A DNA stretch of 13,511 bases from Candidatus Dadabacteria bacterium. GTDB lineage: Bacteria; Desulfobacterota_D; UBA1144; Nemesobacterales; UBA2774. The position numbers and the translations under genes are program-made. Within the stretch, counting starts at the first letter, position 1. Every line of letters begins with the position of its first letter. Positions 1 through 7,105 of this stretch are shown here, in pieces. A model generated the notes under the pieces. The model was not told the DNA's origin, searched no databases, and saw only the letters and a list, made by a program, of their open reading frames with translations. The stretch spans positions 1 to 13,511 of the forward strand of contig JAHKKQ010000139.1 of the NCBI GenBank assembly GCA_020027805.1. Direction: 5' to 3'.

Positions 1-592
1 CGAAGTGGTTGAGAATAATTCCCGACAACTCAGGCGGGATCCAGTAACCGAGACAGGTCGGGAAGTCCGGGCAGGCGAGACCGGAGCCGGAATGCCTGAC
101 ATATGCTCCCAGCACAGCCTGAACGAATACAAGTAAACCCAGGAAGAAGAACAGCCCTTTATAGCCGCCGATACTAAAACGCGGTTTCCGCTTATTTCCG
201 TCATAGAATGATATATAGAGTGTGAGTGCAAAAATTACGATCGCGTTTGCAAAATGGTAGGTTGTGAGGTCCACAGGAAGCTCGAGCAGCACGACGATGC
301 CTCCGAGGGCGATCTGCGCCAAAAGAAGGAGCAATATGATTACGGGGACCAGTTTTACGTAGCCTCTGTAGGCCCGGAACCTCCGGTAAGACAGGATGAC
401 GAGGAAAAGTGAGGTCACGCCGCCAATGACCCGGTGCATGAACTCCATATAGATATCCCACCTGAATGGGGGGATGACCGTCCCGTGACAGAGAGGCCAA
501 TCCGGACACGCGAGTCCCGCTTGAAGACCGGCAACCAGATTACCCCAGATTAAGAGAAGAAAAAGTAGAAAGAGGGTAATTTTAGCAATCAT
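1..592 (-). CDS. ctaA: Heme A synthase, CtaA/COX15 family (3' end cut by window edge)
   Basis: Converts heme O to heme A in the membrane, supplying the cofactor of the oxidase encoded upstream. I translated the frame from the ATG at 592-590; 197 residues are visible and the rest lies beyond position 1. Visible signs are a first membrane helix (about 4-24), a periplasmic loop with a cysteine pair in GLACPDWPLC (C29, C35), then the E50-x-x-H53 motif (EFMHR) that matches the conserved Glu/His of the family. Further helices lie near 80-103 and 112-130, with H113 in TTYHFANA. A second half repeats the pattern: GSGLACPDFPTC (C174, C180), followed by NHF at the edge. An in-frame TAA just upstream makes 592 the first possible ATG. 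It starts 12 bases after the coxD stop, as last visible gene of the operon, with no clear ribosome site of its own. Family assignment is secure; the exact start is less so. Confidence 0.93.
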   Translation of the reverse strand, partial: MIAKITLFLLFLLLIWGNLVAGLQAGLACPDWPLCHGTVIPPFRWDIYMEFMHRVIGGVTSLFLVILSYRRFRAYRGYVKLVPVIILLLLLAQIALGGIVVLLELPVDLTTYHFANAIVIFALTLYISFYDGNKRKPRFSIGGYKGLFFFLGLLVFVQAVLGAYVRHSGSGLACPDFPTCLGYWIPPELSGIILNHF

Positions 593-604
593 GTATTATC
601 GATT

Positions 605-913
605 CTAGGGGACTATCGTCCTCGTAAACGTGTCCGTAATCGTCATACCGATGAGCAGCGCCAGCAGGCTCAGCGGGAATAGCGCGAATACCCACGTGAT
701 CGAGTCCTCGAACTTCAAGTGCATGAAATAAAGGGCCACTATGGACGCTTTTATAGAAGCGACCACGAGCGCTATAACGATGTTGAACGTCCCGAAATTT
801 ATGTACGACACATATACCGTGATTGCCGTCATTACCATAAGCGCGGCCCATACGACAATATATGTTTTATTGCTCGTTATATGGTGTTCTTCGGCATGTG
901 AATGCGTAGACAT
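605..913 (-). CDS. coxD: Cytochrome c oxidase subunit IV (caa3/prokaryotic type)
   Basis: Small accessory membrane subunit of the aa3/caa3 oxidase, 102 residues, the usual size for the prokaryotic subunit IV family. A short His-rich start (STHSHAEEHH) precedes three predicted membrane helices at about 17-39, 43-64 and 73-95. The ALYFMHLKFE segment between helices two and three is characteristic of the family. The start is fixed by a GGGAGG ribosome site (around 921-928, minus strand) 7 bases upstream, which overlaps the region just before the coxC stop. It lies 16 bases after coxC and 12 bases before ctaA, so it is co-translated in the operon. Its role is thought to be assembly or stability rather than catalysis. 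Confidence 0.93.
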   Translation of the reverse strand: MSTHSHAEEHHITSNKTYIVVWAALMVMTAITVYVSYINFGTFNIVIALVVASIKASIVALYFMHLKFEDSITWVFALFPLSLLALLIGMTITDTFTRTIVP

Positions 914-929
914 TTTTCATTTCCTCCCT

Positions 930-1535
930 TCAGCCTATGAGATATAGTAATGGGAAAAGATATATCCATATCAAGTCTACAAGGTGCCAGTAAAGCCCCC
1001 CTACTTCGACGGGCGTATTGTACTTGGCCGTGAACTTTCCTTTGAGCGTAAGGACGAATAATACCGCGAGTATCGCAAGCCCAATGAATACGTGAAGCAT
1101 GTGGAGCCCCGTCATAAGAAAATAAAGGGAGAAGAAAATGCTCGTGTCCGGGTATATGTGGTGATGGAACTTGGCGCTGTACTCGAAATACTTCACGACG
1201 CCGAACCCGAGGCCGCAGAGTATCGTTATCAGGATCAGGATAGCCGTAACCTTCTGTTTCCCGCGCTGCATAGCCGAAACTCCCATGGCCATGGTCAAAC
1301 TGCTGAATATCAGTATGCACGTGTTAACCGCGCCCATTTTCTTGTTCAGCTCCACGTGCTGCTCGAAAAACATCTCGGGATACTTGGCGCGGAAAATCGC
1401 GTATGCCGCAAATAGCCCCCCGAAGAGCAATATCTCCGTCCCGAGGAAGAGCCACATGCCGAGCTTAGAAGAGCTGTACTCGACAGCGGGGTCCATGTGG
1501 TGTCCGTGTGAATGTTCTACGCTACCATCTCCCAT
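930..1535 (-). CDS. coxC: Cytochrome c oxidase subunit III (short five-helix form)
   Basis: Subunit III of the heme-copper oxidase; supports proton uptake and stability of subunit I. It has 201 residues and a His-rich N-terminus (HSHGHH), then about five helices (25-47, 68-89, 95-115, 132-162, 180-200). This is the short form that lacks the first two helices of the seven-helix version. Family signatures are LGTEILLFGGLFAAY, VKYFEYSAKF, TGLHMLHVFIG and the closing VGGLYWHLVDLIWIYLFPLLYL. A GGAGG site at 1544-1548 (minus strand) sits 8 bases ahead of the ATG. It follows coxA by 15 bases and precedes coxD by 16. The sequence appears complete and intact. Confidence 0.95.
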   Translation of the reverse strand: MGDGSVEHSHGHHMDPAVEYSSSKLGMWLFLGTEILLFGGLFAAYAIFRAKYPEMFFEQHVELNKKMGAVNTCILIFSSLTMAMGVSAMQRGKQKVTAILILITILCGLGFGVVKYFEYSAKFHHHIYPDTSIFFSLYFLMTGLHMLHVFIGLAILAVLFVLTLKGKFTAKYNTPVEVGGLYWHLVDLIWIYLFPLLYLIG

Positions 1536-1550
1536 TTTTTGGGCCTCCGA

Positions 1551-3152
1551 TTATTTCTTTTTTCCGTAACCGTACGACCAGTCGGTCACATGCGGTATTT
1601 CCTCAAAATTCTCTAGCGGCGGGGGTGAAGGCACCTGCCATTCGAGGGAAAGCGACCCGTAGGGGTTCTGAGGGGCTTTTTCTCCGTTTATAAGACCCGC
1701 TATGAGGTTCACCGTCATGATGATTATGCCGGCACCGAGTATCCAGGAGCCGTATGTGGAAAGCGACATGAGCGATTCGAACTCCGCGGGGTATGTCGCG
1801 TACCTTCTGGGCATGCCCTGTACCCCGAGAAAGAATTGGGGGAAGAACGTTACGTTGAAACCGATAAAAATGAAGAACCACGCTATCTTCGCCACAGTTT
1901 CGTTAAACATCCTGCCGAACCACTTCGGATACCAGAAATGGAGAGCGCCGAAGAATCCCATGACCGTCCCGCCGATCATCACGTAGTGCATATGAGCTAC
2001 CACGAAATAGGTATCGTGAAGGTGGATGTCCGCGGCGAGGGCGCCCAGAAAGAGGCCCGTAAGACCGCCGATCGTGAAGAGGAATACAAAGGCGAGTGCG
2101 TATAACATCGCGGAGTGCAGGTGTATGGACCCCTTGTAGAGGGTAGCCGTCCAGTTAAATACCTTGATAGCCGTCGGGATGGCGACAAGGAAAGTAAGGA
2201 ATGAGAATATAGTCGCTGCAATGTCCGAAATTCCGCTCGTAAACATATGGTGCGCCCACACGAGGAAGCTGATGAACGCGATGCCGAGGCTCGAATACGC
2301 TATTGCCTTATAGCCGAATATAGGCTTTCTCGCGAAAACCGGAATGATCTCGGAAATGACTCCCATAGCGGGAATGATCATGATATAGACCGCGGGGTGG
2401 GAATAGAACCAGAAAAAGTTTTGGAACAGTACCGGGTCTCCCCCTTTAGCCGGGTCGAAAAAGCCGACGCCCAGTGTTCTCTCGGTTATTAACAGGAGAA
2501 GCGTGATCCCCACGACAGGCGTCGCCAGAAGCTGCAGCACCGCAGTAGCGTAAGAAGCCCATATAAATAGAGGTAGCCTGTGCCATGTCATGCCGGGGGC
2601 CCTCATCTTATGAATCGTGACTATGAAGTTAAGCCCAGTAAGAATCGACGAGAAGCCGAGAACGAACACGCCCAGGGTTATCAATACAACGTCGGTGTCG
2701 GTCGTCGCGCTGTAGGGTGTGTAGAACGTCCACCCGGTGTCGGCCGGCTTGGCAAGGGCTATGAGCACTATTACAGTGCCCAGCAGGTAAATCCAGTAAC
2801 TTCCGAGGTTGAGCTTCGGGAACGCAACGTCCGGGGCCCCTATCATAAGGGGTATCAGGAAGTTGCCGAAGCTCGCGGCGAGGCCGGGGACGATAAAGAA
2901 GAAGACCATTATCGAGCCGTGGAGCGTGAAGAGCACGTTATAGGTATGCGGCTGAACAAAATCCGAAGCAGGGGTCAGAAGCTCGTATCTCAGCAACAGG
3001 GCGAACACGCCCGCCACGAGGAAGAAGAACGAGATCGAAATCAGATACAATATTCCTATGCGCTTGTGGTCGGTAGTAAGAATCCATGACAATATCCCCT
3101 TTTTCTCGAGAAAGGGAACATATACATTATGGGCAATCGTATGATTTGCCAT
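1551..3152 (-). CDS. coxA: Cytochrome c oxidase subunit I, A2-type heme-copper oxygen reductase
   Basis: Catalytic subunit that reduces oxygen to water and pumps protons across the inner membrane; 533 residues, about 12 helices, full length. Metal ligands are all present by position: H78 and H389 for the low-spin heme, H387 for the high-spin heme (AHMHY), and H252, H301 and H302 for CuB, with Y256 as the residue expected to crosslink to H252. K330 (IPTAIK) marks the K channel; N97, D108 and N115 mark the D-channel entrance. The helix VI motif reads YSHPAVY (250-256), so the channel-end glutamate of ordinary A1 oxidases (HPEV) is alanine here. The Tyr-Ser pair of the YSHPxV motif defines the A2 family, as in the Rhodothermus marinus caa3 oxidase. 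GMPRRY (447-451) holds the arginine pair near the heme propionates. A strong AAGGAGG site lies 8 bases before the ATG. Confidence 0.97.
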   Translation of the reverse strand: MANHTIAHNVYVPFLEKKGILSWILTTDHKRIGILYLISISFFFLVAGVFALLLRYELLTPASDFVQPHTYNVLFTLHGSIMVFFFIVPGLAASFGNFLIPLMIGAPDVAFPKLNLGSYWIYLLGTVIVLIALAKPADTGWTFYTPYSATTDTDVVLITLGVFVLGFSSILTGLNFIVTIHKMRAPGMTWHRLPLFIWASYATAVLQLLATPVVGITLLLLITERTLGVGFFDPAKGGDPVLFQNFFWFYSHPAVYIMIIPAMGVISEIIPVFARKPIFGYKAIAYSSLGIAFISFLVWAHHMFTSGISDIAATIFSFLTFLVAIPTAIKVFNWTATLYKGSIHLHSAMLYALAFVFLFTIGGLTGLFLGALAADIHLHDTYFVVAHMHYVMIGGTVMGFFGALHFWYPKWFGRMFNETVAKIAWFFIFIGFNVTFFPQFFLGVQGMPRRYATYPAEFESLMSLSTYGSWILGAGIIIMTVNLIAGLINGEKAPQNPYGSLSLEWQVPSPPPLENFEEIPHVTDWSYGYGKKK

Positions 3153-3160
3153 AAAGCTAA

Positions 3161-3167
3161 CCTCCTT
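3161..3167 (-). promoter_or_regulatory. Strong ribosome binding site of coxA
   Basis: On the minus strand the bases read AAGGAGG, close to a perfect anti-16S match, ending 8 bases before the coxA ATG at 3152. It lies in the 28-base gap between the former coxB stop (3181) and coxA. It fixes the coxA start and is the best ribosome site in the operon. Confidence 0.8.
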
Positions 3168-3180
3168 GGAAAACGAACAT

Positions 3181-3420
3181 CTATTTTAACGTCTTTATAT
3201 ACGCTACGAGCGCCGTTACGTCCTCATCGCTCAGAATACCCTTGAACGACGGCATGACCGGCTGAAAACCTTTAACAATCTGCGCCTGGGGCTCCAGTAT
3301 TGACTGTCTTATATAATTCTCGTCCACATCGACTGTGGAGCCGTCCTGTAACTCGACCGAATGACCGAAAATGCCCTTGAAAGAAGGGCCTACAATTTTA
3401 GAGCCGTCCAGGCTGTAGCT
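3181..3420 (-). pseudogene. coxB: Detached C-terminal cytochrome c domain of subunit II (coxB remnant)
   Basis: Read on the minus strand in the frame ending at the TAG at 3181-3183, this stretch gives SYSLDGSKIVGPSFKG, then about 60 more residues including DGSTVDVDENYIRQS, KGFQPVMPSFKG and a closing LSDEDVTALVAYIKTLK. That is the C-terminal part of the cytochrome c domain fused to subunit II in caa3 oxidases, including the PVMPSFKG segment with the distal heme methionine. The heme-attaching CxxCH that should come just before SLDGSK is absent, and the upstream coxB frame is offset by one base, so this part cannot be reached from the coxB start. There is no plausible independent start codon. 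Its spacing to coxA (28 bases, with the ribosome site) is what an intact coxB would show. It reads undegraded, so the break is recent or an assembly error. Confidence 0.85.
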
Positions 3421-3898
3421 GTGTGTATCTGCCGGGTACCAGGTCCTGCTTCACGCGGAACCCGGGAACGAAGAAGCTGTGGAGTACGTCCTGGGCCTCC
3501 ATAACGAGCCTGACGGGCCTGTTGTACTGCACGTAAAGTTCGTTTATCGTCTTCTTGCCGTTGTAATAATCGAACGTCCAGAGCCACTGCTTTCCCTGAA
3601 CGTTAATTTCGACGGCGTCCTTAGGCGGAGTCCTCATGTCCTTGAAAACCACATAACCGTAAACGAAAAGCACGATGAGAAGTATGGAGGGTATCACGGT
3701 CCAGATTATCTCGAGGGGCTCGCTTCCCGTGATGTAGGGTGTTTCCTCGTCTTCCCTCTTTCTCCTGTATTTGATAGCGAAATATACGAGCACTACGGTA
3801 ATGAGTATGAAGAAGACAAGCGACATTATGGTAATCAGCAGTAATACGCCGTCAACCTTGCTTGCCAGATTCGATGCTGCCTCGGGAATCCAAGTCAT
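3398..3898 (-). CDS. coxB: Cytochrome c oxidase subunit II, truncated by internal deletion and frameshift
   Basis: Subunit II normally takes electrons from cytochrome c through its CuA centre. The reading frame gives 166 residues: two membrane helices at about 18-42 and 64-87, the linker SEPLEIIWTVIP, the aromatic electron-entry patch QGKQWLWTFDY (101-111), then DVLHSFFVPGFRVKQDLVPGRYT. H140 is the first CuA ligand. Directly after RYT the frame runs into QLQPGRL and a stop at 3398. The expected continuation (an LWF-type strand, then the Cys-x-Glu-x-x-x-Cys-x-x-x-His-x-x-Met cluster with the other five CuA ligands, and a heme CxxCH) is missing. The sequence resumes one frame over inside the cytochrome c domain (3181-3420). 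I estimate about 70 codons lost. It follows the SCO1 gene by 25 bases, with a GGAGG about 14 bases before the ATG. As written the product cannot carry electrons. Confidence 0.92.
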   Translation of the reverse strand: MTWIPEAASNLASKVDGVLLLITIMSLVFFILITVVLVYFAIKYRRKREDEETPYITGSEPLEIIWTVIPSILLIVLFVYGYVVFKDMRTPPKDAVEINVQGKQWLWTFDYYNGKKTINELYVQYNRPVRLVMEAQDVLHSFFVPGFRVKQDLVPGRYTQLQPGRL

Positions 3899-3923
3899 GT
3901 GTCTCTTTTAAACCTCCATTCTC

Positions 3924-4736
3924 CTATTCGGGTTCCTTCCTCTCTCTTCTCCAGAAATACGTGAGTATCCCGCAAAGCGACAATAGCGTAACGGCTCCGG
4001 CGGCTTTGACAATATTCAAGGCTTGAAGCGCATATTTCTTACCCACCGGATCGAATTCATAACAGAAAAGAAGCAGCTTGTTTAACATTTCGGATGAGCC
4101 TATCCTTCCCCTGGACGCTTCGAGGAGAGACAGCCTGAAATCGCCGGGCTCGTATTGTATACCCGGGAGGTACCTCGAAATTTTCCCTTCCGGAGTGAGA
4201 ATAATTAATGCTGATGCGTGCGCGAATTCGTCGCCGTCGACCTTATATCTGAAGCCTACGGCTTCAGTCAGCCGGCGGATGTTCTCGGCGTCGGACGTCA
4301 GAAATACCCAATTCTCCATTCCCGGATCCCCGTGCTTTACCATTTCACGGTACTTCGAGGCCTTTGTGCCCGAGAGCTCCGGCGTGTCTTCCGGGTCGAA
4401 GCTGACCGTCAAAACTTTATAATCCTTTCCGAGCTCGAGCGAGCTCTGCTCGTTCATTACCTGAACAAGCCCGTCCGTTGCAAAATTGCACAACCTCGGA
4501 CAGCCGAAATAGACGAGGTTTAATATTACGGGTTTAGACGGATTGAAGAAGTCTTTTAACTCTACAGTCTCGTTGCTTTCAGTAGTGAAACTGATATCAC
4601 CGGGGACAAAGACTCCGGTCTTTTCATCAATCCCGATGTCCTTTACATCCCTCGAATCGGTTATAGCAAATACATAATTTGCTGAGAAAAATAATAACAG
4701 AACAGGTAATGTTAACAACAGTCTGGGGTTATGCAT
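3924..4736 (-). CDS. SCO1/SenC-family copper chaperone for the CuA site
   Basis: Periplasm-facing thioredoxin-fold protein that delivers copper to, or reduces, the CuA cysteines of subunit II. It has 270 residues. There is an N-terminal signal or anchor helix (about 4-24), then the Sco fold with NLVYFGCPRLC (copper-binding C79-x3-C83) and the third copper ligand H173 in DEFAHASALIIL, followed by TPEGKISRYLPGIQY. A late membrane helix at about 243-261 ends in the basic tail FWRRERKEPE, an arrangement found in some non-proteobacterial and deltaproteobacterial Sco proteins. It is the first gene of the cox operon, 25 bases before coxB, facing a divergent intergenic region that should hold the operon promoter. 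The ribosome site is weak. The gene is intact, so the chaperone outlives the CuA site it would serve in the sequence as given. Confidence 0.93.
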   Translation of the reverse strand: MHNPRLLLTLPVLLLFFSANYVFAITDSRDVKDIGIDEKTGVFVPGDISFTTESNETVELKDFFNPSKPVILNLVYFGCPRLCNFATDGLVQVMNEQSSLELGKDYKVLTVSFDPEDTPELSGTKASKYREMVKHGDPGMENWVFLTSDAENIRRLTEAVGFRYKVDGDEFAHASALIILTPEGKISRYLPGIQYEPGDFRLSLLEASRGRIGSSEMLNKLLLFCYEFDPVGKKYALQALNIVKAAGAVTLLSLCGILTYFWRRERKEPE

Positions 4737-4837
4737 ATTTCAAGCCTGCTCCATGTCACGCCCGAATAAATATCCCGTCACACAACACCGTTCATTCCCT
4801 ATACCGCACGCGCTTTTTATCATCATTTGGGGTAAAC

Positions 4838-4939
4838 ACAGGATATTTTATTGAAATAAAAGCAAGTTATAGATTCTCAAACTCCCGAACCCTAATAACC
4901 TTAAATCGTGGAAGATTTTATCCTATTATCATATCCTGT
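4838..4939. repeat. Nine-base inverted repeat upstream of the cox operon
   Basis: ACAGGATAT at 4838-4846 is matched by its reverse complement ATATCCTGT at 4931-4939. The spacing of 84 bases is too wide for a simple hairpin or terminator but would suit two operator half-sites. It may be chance in an AT-rich spacer. Confidence 0.35.
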
Positions 4940-4949
4940 CAAGTTATAG
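4863..4949. repeat. Ten-base direct repeat in the divergent intergenic region
   Basis: CAAGTTATAG occurs at 4863-4872 and again at 4940-4949, both on the plus strand. The second copy abuts the right arm of the inverted repeat at 4931-4939. The pair could be regulator sites for the divergent genes; there is no independent support. Confidence 0.35.
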
Positions 4950-5010
4950 GCAGGGAGGAGTGAACGGGGCAAACTTTGAAATAAAAAATAATGATTTTAG
5001 AATAGTCTAC

Positions 5011-5988
5011 ATGATCTCAATTACTGATATTGAAGGTATAAGGGTAGGCCATGCTTCCGATTTCGGCGCTGTGACCGGATGCACCGTAATCCTCTTCGAC
5101 AAACCCGCCATAGGGGCGATTGATTTGAGAGGGGGCGGCACAAGCACGAGGCAGATAGACTCGCTCCTCTCGCACAATACATTCGGCAAGGTACACGCAA
5201 TCCTGCTCACAGGGGGGAGCGCCTACGGGCTCGATGCATCGGGCGGCGTCATGAAATTCCTCGAGGAAAGGAATAAAGGGCTCAGTGTCGGGTACGGCAT
5301 GGTCGTTCCGTCCGTACCGACCGCCGTGATATTCGACCTCGGAATAGGGAACGGGAGGATAAGGCCCGATGCCCGCATGGGTTACGAAGCGTGTCTCAAC
5401 GCCGGGTCCTCGGGAGTCGAGGAAGGGAGCATCGGCGCGGGGACCGGGGCGACCATAGGGAAGCTCCTCGGACTCGATCACGCGACCAAGGGCGGGATAG
5501 GGACGTCGGGTTACAAATTCGAAAACGGGATTATCGTCGCCGTGCTCGTGGTAGTGAACGCGTTCGGGGACGTGGTGTCCCCGGAAAACGGGAAAATTAT
5601 CGCGGGCGTAAGGACTACACCGCGCGGAAGCAAATTCGCCGGAACAGTGAACCTTCTAAAGCAGGGAGTTACTTTCAGGGAGGATAAATCCCAGAACACC
5701 ACGCTCGCGGTGGCGGCGACCAACGCACGGTTTTCCAAATCCGAGCTCGGCAGGATAGCCAACATCGCCCAGACCGGGCTTGCGCGGGTCATATCTCCCG
5801 TACATACGATCGCGGACGGGGACGTAGTTATGGCGGTATCGTGCGGTGAGATAGAAGGGGACGCAAACCTGATCGGCGTCATAGCCGCGGAGCTGACAGC
5901 GAATGCGATCCTCCGCGCGCTCCATCACTCAAAAGGCATGGGGGGTATACCAAGCACTGAAGACCTCAGGGGGGAGGAGATTACCTGA
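5011..5988 (+). CDS. P1 family peptidase (DmpA/ornithine-acetyltransferase fold, self-processing)
   Basis: N-terminal-nucleophile hydrolase related to DmpA L-aminopeptidase D-Ala-esterase and beta-aminopeptidases; members cut N-terminal residues from small peptides after self-cleavage into two chains. With the ATG at 5011 the product has 325 residues. The start ITDIEGIRVGHASD followed by TGCTVILF is the typical family opening. Others are DLRGGGTSTRQID (39-50), LTGGSAYGLDASGGVM (66-81), GAGTGATIGKLLG (142-154), KGGIGTSGYKFENG (160-173) and VVNAFGDVVSP (181-191). By comparison with the family, T165 is the likely self-cleavage point and nucleophile. A GTG at 4960 in the same frame would add 17 residues, but the GGGAGGA there directly abuts it and the added residues do not look like family sequence; 5011 itself lacks a good ribosome site. 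No signal peptide. It stands alone, converging on rodA with an 8-base overlap of the 3' ends. Confidence 0.88.
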   Translation: MISITDIEGIRVGHASDFGAVTGCTVILFDKPAIGAIDLRGGGTSTRQIDSLLSHNTFGKVHAILLTGGSAYGLDASGGVMKFLEERNKGLSVGYGMVVPSVPTAVIFDLGIGNGRIRPDARMGYEACLNAGSSGVEEGSIGAGTGATIGKLLGLDHATKGGIGTSGYKFENGIIVAVLVVVNAFGDVVSPENGKIIAGVRTTPRGSKFAGTVNLLKQGVTFREDKSQNTTLAVAATNARFSKSELGRIANIAQTGLARVISPVHTIADGDVVMAVSCGEIEGDANLIGVIAAELTANAILRALHHSKGMGGIPSTEDLRGEEIT

Positions 5989-7105
5989 GCTCGACCGCCT
6001 GACCCTGGACAGGGAATTTCCTCATCCTTATGCCGAGCACGATACCGATGCCGAGGAGCGCCGTCAGAGTGGATGACCCTCCGTAGCTCAAAAGCATGAG
6101 CGGAACCCCGGCGATCGGGAGGAGGCCGATGACCATACCCACGTTGACGACTACGTGCCAGAAGTACATGGCCGCGATACCGAAGCACGCGAGGACCGAG
6201 AACTTGTCTTTTGCTCGGCTGGCCGTGTCGAGTATCCAGAGAATAATCATAAAATAAAGAAGAAGCGCCATGAACCCTCCCATGAAACCCCATTCCTCCG
6301 CAAGCACGGAGAAGGCGAAATCGGTCTGCTGGGCGGGGATGAACCTGAGCTGGGTCTGCGAGCCCGACATGAACCCCTTGCCCATGAACCTGCCGGAGCC
6401 GACAGCGATCTGGGACTGGATCGCATTGTAGCCGGAATCGAGGGGGTCCTTCGAGGGCTCGAGGAACGTTTTGATCCTGTCCTTCTGATAAGGTTTGAGA
6501 AAGAAATGCCATGCCGGATAAGAAAACCCTATGACCACTGCCAGAATGAGAATAATCAGCTTTTTCTCGACTCCCATGAAGAGAACCATGCTTCCCGATA
6601 TGAGTATCATCGTAAGCGCCGTGCCCAGGTCGGGCTGGAGCATGACGAGACCGAGCGGCAGCGCAGTCAGCAGCACGGGCTTTATGAGATCGAGAAAGCC
6701 GTACGGCACCCCTTCGTAATCGTTGTCGTAGAATCTTGCTATGGCGAGAATTATCGGTATCTTGGCCAGCTCGGAGGGCTGTATGGTGGCGAACGAACCT
6801 ATAGTAATCCAGCTCTTCGACCCCGAAACCTCCTTGCCGAAAACAAGAACGAACAGGAGAAGCAGCAGAGAGAAGCCATAAATATAAAGTGCGTACTGTT
6901 TTATCAGCTTATTGTTGACGAAAGAGATGACGAGCATGGCGAAGATGCCGATGCATACCCACATCGCCTGCTTTTTAAAATAGCCGAGCCCGATCTGGTA
7001 AGACGCGCTGTAGAGGTTCATCAGAGAGATAGCCGTAAACGCCAGCGTCATAAGGAATAGAGACCACCCGAAGCTCTGCAGCAGTCTCCTGTCAAACATT
7101 ATCAT
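5981..7105 (-). CDS. rodA: Peptidoglycan glycosyltransferase RodA (SEDS family)
   Basis: Polymerises lipid II into glycan strands for side-wall growth, working with PBP2. It has 374 residues with about ten helices, the normal length. Family signs in order are LMNLYSASY, GSKSWITIGSFATIQPSELAK (95-115), MLQPDLGTAL (155-164), SGYNAIQSQIAVGSGRFMGKG (224-244), FIPAQQTDFAFSVLAEEWGF (255-274) with D262 as the expected catalytic aspartate, and GVPLMLLSYGGSS near the end. The start at 7105 overlaps the end of mrdA by 14 bases, so the two are translationally coupled; a second ATG two codons on (7099) is an alternative. The stop overlaps the convergent peptidase gene. Intact, in contrast to its partner mrdA. 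Confidence 0.96.
   Translation of the reverse strand: MIMFDRRLLQSFGWSLFLMTLAFTAISLMNLYSASYQIGLGYFKKQAMWVCIGIFAMLVISFVNNKLIKQYALYIYGFSLLLLLFVLVFGKEVSGSKSWITIGSFATIQPSELAKIPIILAIARFYDNDYEGVPYGFLDLIKPVLLTALPLGLVMLQPDLGTALTMILISGSMVLFMGVEKKLIILILAVVIGFSYPAWHFFLKPYQKDRIKTFLEPSKDPLDSGYNAIQSQIAVGSGRFMGKGFMSGSQTQLRFIPAQQTDFAFSVLAEEWGFMGGFMALLLYFMIILWILDTASRAKDKFSVLACFGIAAMYFWHVVVNVGMVIGLLPIAGVPLMLLSYGGSSTLTALLGIGIVLGIRMRKFPVQGQAVELR

Larger units (their letters stand above)
4737..5010. other. Divergent intergenic region between the cox operon and the peptidase gene
   Basis: AT-rich spacer of 274 bases that must hold promoters for both directions. On the plus strand TTAAAT, 17 bases, TATTAT (about 4900-4928) is a weak promoter-like match. 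I found no convincing -35/-10 pair for the cox operon on the minus strand. Short repeats in the region are listed separately. No coding frame longer than trivial length is convincing here. Confidence 0.5.

Noticed and set aside
3390..3587. A 65-codon minus-strand frame at the coxB break
   Set aside because: It is the third reading frame over coxB and matches neither the CoxB flank nor the cytochrome c domain.
5017..5481. Minus-strand open frame opposite the peptidase gene
   Set aside because: The plus-strand frame has a full set of P1 peptidase motifs; the opposite frame has none.
6155..7060. Long open frame of 301 codons on the plus strand opposite rodA
   Set aside because: It is antisense to a clear rodA, highly charged with no recognisable motif or membrane pattern, and has no promoter or ribosome site; it is a codon-bias shadow.
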